Shown in pieces: positions 1 through 8,743 of a stretch of DNA of 19,690 nucleotides. The DNA is from Zancudomyces culisetae (Eukaryota; Kickxellomycota; Harpellomycetes; Harpellales; Legeriomycetaceae). Numbering within the stretch: the stretch's first letter is position 1; each line of letters opens with the position of its first letter. Made by a program: the position numbers and the translations under genes. Where the stretch lies: contig LSSK01001369.1 of the NCBI GenBank assembly GCA_001969505.1, positions 1-19,690 of the forward strand. Direction: 5' to 3'. The notes under the pieces were generated by a model. The model made no database searches. It saw only the letters and a program-made list of their open reading frames with translations, and was not told the origin of the DNA.

Positions 1-3000
1 AGTAGTGATATTGGCAATATTGGGAGGAGCAGTATCAGTAGCAGCAACAATAGTATTGGTTGAAAGCGATGACATTGGAATGTTGCCCTTAATAATAATT
101 TTATTTCCTGAGATCGAAATTTTTACATTGGGTTTGTTTGAGAGAAGAACGGATGAAGATGAAGAAGATGAAGAAGAAGATGAAGGATGAATAGTTGAAG
201 AGTCAGCTTTTTCAAAATTGATCCTGAGCCTTTTTGTTTTTACTATTATATATATACATACATACATATATATAACCAAATTGAATGAATAAAAGTACAA
301 TCCTGAATACCATCAAAAAAAAAATAAAAAGTTTTAAAAAAAATAAAAAAGAGATGCAAGGTAGAAAAGAAGAGACCATGATATAAATAGATTCATTTAC
401 ATGTACGGATATTAACATTACTCACACCATAATTTATATTGGCACTCTTACTATTATTGTTAGCACTGGAAGATGGATGGTCGGGCGAGGAACACGGAGA
501 TGAACCCGATGAGGAAGATGAAGAGGAATACACAATTGGCTTGAGCGTATTGTTGTTTGCAGCGGTGTTTTTGCTTGACAATGCTACAAGAAAAAAAAAT
601 TAGTAAATAAATAAGATGTTTAAAAGAAAAGTTCGCATTAAAGCAATAGGGGTAAATAAGACAATTACATTTATTATCGGAATCGAAGGCCATTAACTTC
701 TGCTCCAACATCAGCGAATCTCTAGGATGGGACGAATACGAAGAGTGTTTAGAAGTAGAATTGACAGAGCCCGAACTGTTGCTACCGGCAGCAGAGACTC
801 TGGATCGATTGCTAAATGTAGCAGGCTTGTTTAACACGACAAAATCGTACAGCCGCTTGACAGTTTCGTTATCGAGCTGTTCAATATCCAGTTCAATCTC
901 TTCTTCCTCGCTGATAAGATGCGGATAAGCCGATTTGATTATATCTATCGCGGTTTGTAGCTTATCAAAAGGCAACGATTCGATTTTGTTTGAAAGACTC
1001 TTCTTTTGAGCCAGCGTTAGGTGCACGTTTGCACCATTATTAATTGACATTTTAGAGTCGTATTCATTACTTAGTGACTCAGTTGTGCTCCCACTAGCTT
1101 TCCGGCGGTGTTGCTTAGTGGACCCTGAACTCGACGTCTTTCTCTTTGATTTCGATTGGTGTTTGGATACAGAAGACGGACGCTGCTTTCCTCTTCCTGA
1201 TGCTGAAACCGATTGAGATGAGGTCAGTTCTTCGTTTCTCTTGTATTCATCGCTCTGTTTAAGAACTTGGATTTGTCTGGTGATATCCAGCAGACTCTGT
1301 TCAAGCGATTGAATCAACGACGAGTCAACCGATGTCGTTGAGCTTTCTCGGCGACGCGAAGGTTTAGCTTGTTGTTGAATCTGTTCAGCAGTCGGTAGCT
1401 CAGCCCATTTCTTGTCAAAAATTTCTTCAAATCGTTTCCCAGCAAGGTGGACAGGATGATTTGGTGGATTGAACTTGTAACAGTTGTTAAACATTAGCCG
1501 AACGTCCGCCTCAAACTCGTCTGATGAATTGTATAATCCAGCGTCGTATTTCTTTCGAATCGTGCCCAAATCCATTGGGTTTTTAATAACCTTTGGGTAT
1601 TGAGGAATGTTCAGCTCTTTCCAATCCACTGGCTCGTAGAATAAGTATCCTATGTCTGTATATGTCTTTTTAAACATTTCCCGTATCACTGTCCCACAAA
1701 ACTTCAGCCGATGTGCTTCTAACGATGCCGTAGTTACTCCATTAGCACCCGTTACCGATGAAACTGATCCTTTTTTGTGACTCTTCCCCGCATTTACATT
1801 GGTTGGAATATCCTTGCTTGGTGGTGGATGTGTTTCTCGTTTTTGTCTACGCACCTCTCCTTCCTTCTCCACAACTGAATCTGGCTTCACCACCGTGTTC
1901 GCCGGCATCTTCTTCAACTGGTTTCTAAACGCATTTTCTAAATTCTGTGCCATCAGACTCACTGGCAATTCTTTCCCATTGTACAAATAACAGTTGTTAA
2001 ATATTAGTTCCATGTCTTTAATAAAATCTTCCACTCTCGTATACTTCTGCTCCTTAAACCTTCTTTCCACCGTCCCCAAATCCATTGCATGCTTAACTAT
2101 TATCGGATAATCGTGAATCCCCAGCCCCTCCACATCCACCGGCTCCAAAAACGGTCCTGCATCTCGGTGTCTCTTCAATGACCTCAGCATTGCCGCTATG
2201 TATTTGCTTTGCTCCTTGCTTATCTGTGTCTCTCTGTGTTCTTCACCTTCTATCCTGGCCTTTTTGGCCTCTGGCTCTTCTTTTTCTCTCTCTCCTATGC
2301 GATTCTCTTCCTTCTTTTCCTCCTCTTTCACTTGGTCTTGTTCATTTTCTTCTATCTTATTCTCCTTCCCTTTTATCTCTTCTACGTCTTCTTGTTTTCT
2401 CTTTAAGTTCTCTTTAATAATTTCCTGACCCTCCACTTCATCAAATGTATCGAGCCCAGTCTCAGCCTCCACAGCTACTCGACTCTTTTCTACTTTTACC
2501 TCTTCGCTCGCTTCTACTTCCATTTCCCTTTGTTTATCTTCCTCTTCACACATATCCAACTTTTGTTGTTTTTCTGTTTCTGTTTCTATTTCTATTTCCA
2601 CCGGTTTTGTCTCCGTCTCTTTCACATCCTCTTTTGTTTCCAAATTCGTTTCTGTTCCCTTTTCTACTTCTACTTCCTTTTCTACTTTTACTTCTTTTTC
2701 TATTTCCTTCTTCGCCTCCAACCCCTTTCCTTCCTCTTTTTCTACTACTTCGCTCATTTCCTGTTCTTTGATCTCCTGTTCTTTTGAAGGTTGACTCGCT
2801 AGCTCCATATCCTCTTCTTGTTCTCCAACAACTTTACTTTTTTCATTTTCTTGATCATGCTCTACTACGCGTTCCTCCATTTCATGCTCTTTAATTTCTG
2901 CTTTTTCTTCCTTCACTTCCTCCTTTTCACTACCAGTAATTTCAGATTCTGTTGGTACATCCTCGAATTTACATTCTTGCTCTAAAACCTGTTTTTCATC

Positions 3001-3204
3001 TACTTCCATATCCTCTACTTTCTCATCGTTTTTTTCCACATCCTCATCTCGAATATTTTCAGCTTGTTGTGGGTTTTCAGGTTGTACTTGCTCCTGAGAA
3101 TGTTCTTGTACTTGTTGTTGCTGAGGCTTGGATATTTCTGTCGCATTCTTCTTGGCGCCCACATCTTGCTCCAATGTAGGTTCTGCCACGTTTATTGCCA
3201 TCAT
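1..3204 (-). CDS. BDF1: Bdf1-type BET protein: two bromodomains plus NET domain (3' end off the left edge)
   Basis: Chromatin reader that binds acetylated histone tails and, in yeasts, works with TFIID/SWR1 at promoters (family knowledge). Exon 1 is 3204..669, exon 2 about 583..401, exon 3 242..1 and beyond. Residues 1-330 are a very acidic Glu/Lys-rich region. Bromodomain 1 is about 331-433, with DYPIIVKHAMDLGTV and acetyl-lysine Asn in NCYLYNG. Bromodomain 2 is about 497-603, with KNPMDLGTI and NCYKFN. A basic Ser/Lys linker follows, then a NET domain at about 722-792 (LTLAQKKSLSNKIESLPFDK, EEEIELDIEQLDNETVKRLY). The ATG at 3204 follows an in-frame stop and opens with two Met codons. Reading straight through exon 1 gives a hydrophobic tail that is translated intron. 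The Ser-rich exons 2 and 3 are less certain than exon 1. No neighbour shares its strand closely. Confidence 0.9.
243..400 (-). other. Probable BDF1 intron 2 (158 nt, phase 1; donor uncertain)
   Basis: Acceptor ATAATAG at 243. The best in-frame donor is GTAAAT at 400. GTAATG (about 412) or GTGTGA slightly upstream would also preserve phase 1. Downstream, the minus strand is open for 80 codons to the window edge (LKTKRLRINFEK, a Ser run, then VKISISGNKIIIKGN). No good TACTAAC is seen. A separate small gene starting in the TATATATG tract is a less likely alternative. Confidence 0.5.
584..668 (-). other. BDF1 intron 1 (85 nt, phase 1)
   Basis: Donor GTAATT, branch-like TTACTAAT at 599-606, acceptor TTTCTTGTAG. 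Splicing joins AAA T to CA TTG and keeps an open Ser/Asn-rich frame in place of an intron-derived hydrophobic tail. Confidence 0.75.
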
Positions 3205-4478
3205 CTATATTTTATATTTTTGGTTCTATATCTATTCTATGTAATGCCAATCCCGAGTTTTCCTATTTCGTCTACAAATTTCTATAGTACAAATCGACGA
3301 TTTTATTTTCGAATCCTTGCTAATCTAAGTCTATTCCAGGTAATTCCTATTGCTTGATTTGTTTTACAAATAAAATATAACAACATAAAAAAAAACATAC
3401 ATAGAGAAATATCAAAAAATTATTTGTTTATGCAAGAGAGAAAAATAATTAAAAACTCGTATTTATTTATCATGAAAAAATTCAATTCGTACTTGTATAA
3501 TTCTTATATATTGACAAAAAAAAAATATTAGCCAAGTATAACAAATGAGCAAATATCATTTAATTTTCTACCTCCTCCCTTATCCCCTCCCCCTCCCTGT
3601 TTCCACCTCTTGTAATGCCGGAATATAAATAAAACAATCCCGTATCAAAATAAAAAAAAATTTTTTTTAAACTGGGAAAAAAGAAAAAATTAGATGGATT
3701 GATTACAAGTAGTATTAATGCGCTGATTGTTTTCAATGTTTTTTATTTTTTATTTTTTTTGAAAACGCAATGTTTACCATACATTTAATAATAACTGGCA
3801 AATCATTTAACCAGTGTTGCACTTTTTTGTAATTTGACAAGTCACGAACTTGCAAATAAAATTGAAATATAATAATACCTTCCTAGAATTGGCATTAAAA
3901 TGATCTCGAAATTGTGGGAGAAAAAAAATAATAATCCAAATTATATTCTTATGTTTATTTTCTGGCCCCGTTCATTAGCTTGTGTGTTTGTTTTATTCTA
4001 CTTTCATATACATTGATAGATTTTCTGGCGGAAATTATGACAACCCTTTTTACTGATTCTAATAAGTATTCGTGTCTTTGTTTATATTTTCTCTTTCGCT
4101 ACCTAAAATTAATTTTTTTGAAGTCCAGAAAACATTTTGAAGTATTTGTCCATATTGTTTATAATCCTTTTTCTTTTATAGAAGAATAAGCAGTTAATTT
4201 CGCCAAACTTAAATAAATGGTCAGCTAACCGAAAAAGTTTTGTAGGACGCAAAACGCAAAGAAGCGGTAAATGGTGGCAATAGTGGCTCTTGGTTTTTTT
4301 CCAGTCATGTGTTAAGAGTTGTACCTGTATATTGGCATCTTTTTGACATACATACTTTTTAGTTTTATTATTTCTTTTGCTTTAGTAACGTGTGCTAGGT
4401 TGTAAACTGTTTAATCTTAGGCTTACTCTCAGTACCAAAAAAAACCGCACGCGACATAACACAAATCCAACACTACAC

Positions 4479-4503
4479 AATCAAACACAACACAACACAA
4501 CAC
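4479..4503. repeat. ACAAC pentanucleotide repeat
   Basis: Short tandem ACAAC units inside a CA-rich, G-poor stretch of the plus strand. It may be part of a transcript leader; no function is evident. Confidence 0.6.
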
Positions 4504-5662
4504 AAGATAAGACAAAACAAGGCAAGTTAGTACATGGATAGTGTAAAAAGGAGCAGTATTTAAAAGTACAGAATTAAAAGGATCTACATGTATTTGAAAC
4601 TGCTCAAAGTGCGCATAGGCTTTTTCCCACTAATAATCATTTGATTCGTGTAACTTATATTTGTATATTTTTGGTTGGAGCACATGAAAGAGCAAAATAA
4701 AAACAATAAAAAAACAATAAATCCAAAAATATTTACGTGTAATATTGCTAATCAATCACCAGTGACAAGGTTTGTTTTTATCAACAACCAATACGCGAAT
4801 CATCTCACAGCACGATACCTAATACCTAGGTATTTTTTAAATTTTTTTTTGATTATTCTTGGAAAAAGTTCCCCCTTCCTGTTGTTTTTCGTAATCATCA
4901 CATTTTTATTTTTCCAAACTTTACTAAAAACAATAAAAATGCCAAAATCAATACCAAAATCAAAGTCAATACAATGATGATATAAAAAAGAATCCTTGTT
5001 ATTGTCTAGCAAAGTTGATTAAATAAACACATCAAGAACATAATACAAGCTTCACAAGTGCATACAAACGTTAGAAAGAGAGAAAAACTGAGTCCTCTCC
5101 TCCTTCTCTCTCACTTTCACTTTCTCACCCCCACCTCTTTTTAAAGATTTGTGATCTGATAAAATTAGGTGTACCTGCAAAAAAAAACAAAAAAAAGTCG
5201 TAAAATAGTAAAATGCCCTGTTTGTGTCTAGATTAGATGAGTGGTTTGTGTGTTTGTCCTGATCTGAGTTATCGTCTTTTTTTTGCTTTATTTTTAATAT
5301 ATCATTTTTATTTTTTTGATCTCATGTTTTTTCAATGTTGCAATTTCCTATTGCTCAAGAAAAAACAAAAATAAATCTTTATGGCTGGATCAAATTAAAT
5401 GGATAGCAAGCAAATTATATCTATATTCAAAACCTTGTCCTCTGAGTATTTTACGATGTGTTGTGTACACTATTCATTCTCTACGCCTAGAGCTACAATT
5501 TTGTTTACCTTACAGTTGTTACGATCAACGCAAGTAAATAATGAATATATTTCCACACACGATTAGGGCAAAACCTGGCTTTGTATTGTGTAAAATTGGA
5601 AGGGTGAAGTGCGCAGATTATAAATTAATGGGAAAATTTGGGTTTATTCACTCTTGAGTATA

Positions 5663-5670
5663 TCACGTGA
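5663..5670. promoter_or_regulatory. TCACGTGA palindrome, bHLH/Cbf1-type site
   Basis: Perfect CACGTG core with Cbf1-like flanks (ATCACGTGA), about 150 bp upstream of the PBA2 ATG. Single occurrence; binding is inferred from the motif only. Confidence 0.35.
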
Positions 5671-5821
5671 ATTTTTCTACAATTTTGGATACGTAACCAA
5701 TTTAATCATTTAATTGTATTTCAGAGTAAATAAATAAATAAACAATCCCACTCAAATAAGAAAATAAAAACAAACTAACGATATTCAATAACAGCACAAT
5801 TCAGAGTAAAGATTTGGGAAA

Positions 5822-7005
5822 ATGAAGTTTTATCCTTATAAAAACGTCGAGGTTTTGCCTTTTGAAGGCTCAACTCTGATCATGGTAAATACTATTAAGT
5901 CATATTTTTGGTTATTAGTATGATTAATTAATCCAAGTTAAATGATAAATCGTAAATCAACTAACTAACTAACTAAATAAATAAATAAATAAATAAAATA
6001 GCCAGTAGTTTCAATCGGAAATGTACCACAACTAGGAGTGGATTTACTAATTAGTAACTGGTGCGATGCCGAAAATGAAAAAAACAGTAGCGAATGTGCA
6101 AGATTTGTCAGAGTTGGAAGTGTGGACAGCGACTATGTGTATCCTATTTCAAGTACCGAACCATTCGATGATCCGAAACCGGAAACGATACAATCGGATT
6201 CAGCAGGAAGCTTTGCGAAGGGTAATGGTAGTAGTAGTGAGATTCAAGTGCAGCCCATTGAAGTATACCAGCTGCAAGGCAAGAGTATGAGTATGAGTAT
6301 GGGTATGGGTACTGGTCCAAAATATACACTAATCCAGGTTCGTTCACCAGTATTAAAATCCTCCATAACAGAAATAAGCGGAAATAGTGCCGAGGGAGAT
6401 AGCCGGACTACTGAGAAATTGATTTGTAATTACCGGGCGTTGTATGTGAAGGAGTTTGTGGAGTTTTTTATCGAAAACAAATTTGACCGACTTGTACTGT
6501 TAACAAGCAGTAACAATATTTACATGACAGGGTATGGAGAGGAAGCGATTGAGCAAGGGTTGGAAAATATGATCAAAGTTTACTGTAACTACTCTGTGCA
6601 ACAAGAACCAAACTGTTTGTGGTCCAGAGATTCGATGGTATTTCCTGAAGTAAAAGAAAATAAGGACAATGTGGATAAGCTTGGATTGAAAGATTCAGGG
6701 ATTAGTAAACGAATTATTCGAGAATTTAACAAACGAAATCTTCAAATGATGGATATAGTTATATACGTGAATGAAGGAGGTAAGTACAAATTGGAGGAGT
6801 AAGAGGGAGACTAAATGAATGTTTATTTAGTGAATGTATAACAACATGTGCTATGAAAATAGATAATGTCCCTGAGGCAATAAAAATGGCGGATGTAGTG
6901 AACGAAAGAGTGTTAGAAAACAACCGACGTAAAGCATGGAGGCAGCCAACAAGCTGGAAATGGCTGCATGCCAACCAAGACCTATCAACACGATGGTACT
7001 ACTGA
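5822..7005 (+). CDS. PBA2: Proteasome assembly chaperone 2 (Pba2/Add66), three exons
   Basis: Partner of Pba1 in early assembly of the 20S alpha-ring, in cytosol and nucleus (family knowledge). Exons are 5822..5884, 6002..6779 and 6863..7005, giving 327 aa. The 21-codon first exon ends FEGSTLIM and joins PVVSIGNVPQLGVDLLISNW, the conserved PAC2 opening (human TLLMPAVSVGNVGQLAMDL). The last junction creates NEGDNVPEAI, matching the family motif EGDNIPDAL. The C-terminus is WRQPTSWKWLHANQ then STRWYY. Without splicing the protein would end in an unrelated KYKLEE tail. Residues roughly 60-130 are a low-complexity Ser/Met-rich insertion, so the protein is longer than the S. cerevisiae one (about 267 aa). 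The stop at 7003-7005 lies 2 bp from the convergent DPS1 stop. Confidence 0.93.
5885..6001 (+). other. PBA2 intron 1 (117 nt, phase 0) with tetranucleotide repeats
   Basis: Donor ATG|GTAAAT, acceptor AAATAG|CCA. The 3' part is a run of overlapping CTAAC-type branch-point candidates (about 5960-5974) followed by AAAT repeats (about 5974-5998). Protein continuity across the junction (TLIM|PVVSIG) supports it. Confidence 0.93.
6780..6862 (+). other. PBA2 intron 2 (83 nt, phase 1)
   Basis: Consensus donor G|GTAAGT at 6780 and acceptor AAAATAG at 6862; TATAAC near 6838-6843 is a possible branch site. Joining restores the conserved EGDN[VI]P motif. Confidence 0.93.
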
Positions 7006-7007
7006 AA

Positions 7008-8743
7008 CTAAGGGTAGATGCGGCGAGGGTCGCGGGGGAACAGAGATGTGCGGCGGATATTTCCAAGGTTGAGATACAACATGACAACACGTTCAAGACC
7101 AACACCACCACCAGCGTGTGGAGGACAGCCGTATTTGAAGGCATCAATGTAGTCTTTGATTGACTCGATATCAACCCCACATTCCAGTGCACGCTTCTCG
7201 AGGAAAGCGGCGTCGTGGATACGTTGCGCACCCGACATGACTTCTTCGCCACGGATGAAAAAGTCATACGAGTTTGAGTACAGTGGATTCTGTGCGTCTG
7301 GCATTGTGTAGAATGGTCGTATGGCCGAAGGGAACTTGTCGAGCATGTAAAAATCAGTATCGAATTTCTCGCGCACCAAACGACCCAACAAACGCTCGTT
7401 TTCAGTTGACAGATCCTCATAGTCTTCGATAGCTACACCAGCCTCACGCAACAATGCAACAGCATCCTTGAACTCTAGTCTCAGTGGTTTGTCAGAGAAT
7501 TTGAAGGGCTCGAATGGATACTGTGATCGCACGACCTCCAACTCGTAGCTGTACCGCTTCTCAAGCTCAGCAAAGATAAACAAAAACAGCTCGCCAATCA
7601 AAAACATTACTTCATGGTAATGTTCTCGGAATCCCATCTCCAAATCAAGTCCTACAAACTCTGTCAAGTGACGATGTGTGTTTGAGTTTTCTGCTCGGAA
7701 CACTGGTGCGATTTCATACACCTTTCCAAAGTCGGCACTGATACACATCTGTTTGTACAGCTGTGGCGATTGTGCCAAGTATGCTGAGCGCTTAAAGTAC
7801 GACACCTCAAATACGTTTGCACCTCCTTCACTAGCCGCCCCAATAATCTTGGGTGAGTGGATCTCCACAAAGTCGCGTGTGTCCAAGAACTCCCTGAACA
7901 ACTTGCCTACAGCTGCCTGGATGCGGAATATCGCATTGTTTGTGATTGTTCGCAAGTCAATCACTCGGTTATCCAATCTTGTGTCCAAATTCACTCGTAC
8001 ACTAGTCACTCCCTCCTTCTCTTCTTGCTCCTCTCCGCGTGTTGCATCTTCCATTGAAAATGGTATTCTGGCCACTGCCTCACTAATTATAAACAACTTT
8101 TTAACACGCAGCTCCACATCCTTCACTGTGCAACTCAGCACTTCTTCCTCTGGTGCTACAACCTCTGCTTTGATCATTACCAGCGATTCTACTGGAATGC
8201 TATCTGCATATTTCACCATCTGCTTCGATACTTGGTCACTGTCAACACATACCACACCTTGTACTGTGCTGCTGCCCTCCCGTACCACCAAGAAACACAT
8301 TTTTGACCCAGTTGGTCTGCTGCCTTGCACACGGCCTTGGATATCTACCGTTTGTCCTACCTTGCTCTTGTTAAGGTCTCTGACTCTGGTCCACTCTGTT
8401 TCTCCCTTGTTCTGTGACTGGTTCATTGGCAGCTTGCCATAGTTTTCCAAGCCGTAATCGACTACATTAGCTTCTCGCTGTGCCTTTTCCAACGCCAACC
8501 TTGCCGCTACCTCTTGCTTTCTCTTCTCCTTTTCTCTTTCCTTCTCCAACTTCTTTAGAGCCTTTTTAGAAAGTGGCTTTCCATCCTCCCTATATTGTTT
8601 TTTTTTTCATTCCAGCCGTTTATTTTCAATGTTTAATATTTTTATTTACATTAATTCATTAATTTAAAATCCTTGATTGTTTACCCTAAAATCACTTCTT
8701 CAAGCTCTTTGCTTAGATTATCGATTTGTTCCTCTGCACTCAT
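7008..8743 (-). CDS. DPS1: Aspartyl-tRNA synthetase, cytosolic type
   Basis: Class IIb synthetase that charges tRNA-Asp with aspartate in the cytosol. Exon 1 is 8743..8685 (ATG in MSAEEQIDNL) and exon 2 8589..7008, 546 aa, close to the 557 aa of S. cerevisiae Dps1. The junction gives VILGEDGKPLSKKALKK, the typical fungal start of the Lys/Glu-rich N-terminal extension. The anticodon-binding OB fold is about 88-198. Motif 1 is around residue 264 (HSPKIIGAASEGG, then LAQSPQLYKQM), motif 2 at about 317 (FRAENSNTHRHLTEF) and motif 3 at about 514 (GGGVGLERVVMLYL...RRTSLFPRDPRR). All catalytic motifs are intact. The open frame from 8549 alone lacks an ATG and would drop the first 33 residues. No Gcn4-type TGACTC site was noticed upstream. 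Confidence 0.97.
8590..8684 (-). other. DPS1 intron (95 nt, phase 2)
   Basis: Donor GG|GTAAAC at 8684, acceptor AATATAG at 8590. The joined GGG codon restores LGEDGKPLSKKALKK. No canonical TACTAAC; ATTAAAC or TTAATG could serve as the branch site. Confidence 0.92.

Larger units (their letters stand above)
3205..5821. other. Long divergent intergenic region BDF1-PBA2
   Basis: 2.6 kb without a gene I can support. It holds the promoters of both flanking genes, A/T runs, a pyrimidine tract (about 3570-3610), a CA-rich ACAAC repeat (about 4480-4505) resembling a plus-strand leader, another pyrimidine tract (about 5095-5140), a T8 run near 5278 and a CACGTG site at 5664-5669. Open frames here (for example 3980-4189 and 4675-4977) lack ATG starts or are F/L-rich, as expected by chance in AT-rich DNA. 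Confidence 0.6.

Noticed and set aside
460-668. Hydrophobic Cys-rich C-terminal tail of BDF1 by straight read-through
   Set aside because: It is translated intron 1 and the wrong frame of exon 2. GTAATT, TTACTAAT and TTGTAG borders give a better frame.
2178-2787. Plus-strand frames rich in Leu, Phe and Ser opposite BDF1
   Set aside because: Antisense shadows of the Glu/Lys-rich N-terminus.
3980-4189. 69-codon plus-strand frame
   Set aside because: Starts at TTG and is Phe/Leu/Tyr-rich, as expected of T-rich noncoding DNA; no recognisable motif.
4273-4281. GGTGGCAAT, one mismatch from the Rpn4 PACE element
   Set aside because: About 1.5 kb from PBA2 and imperfect; too weak to claim proteasome-type control.
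4675-4977. 100-codon plus-strand frame
   Set aside because: No ATG at the start, low-complexity K/N/F composition and no recognisable family.
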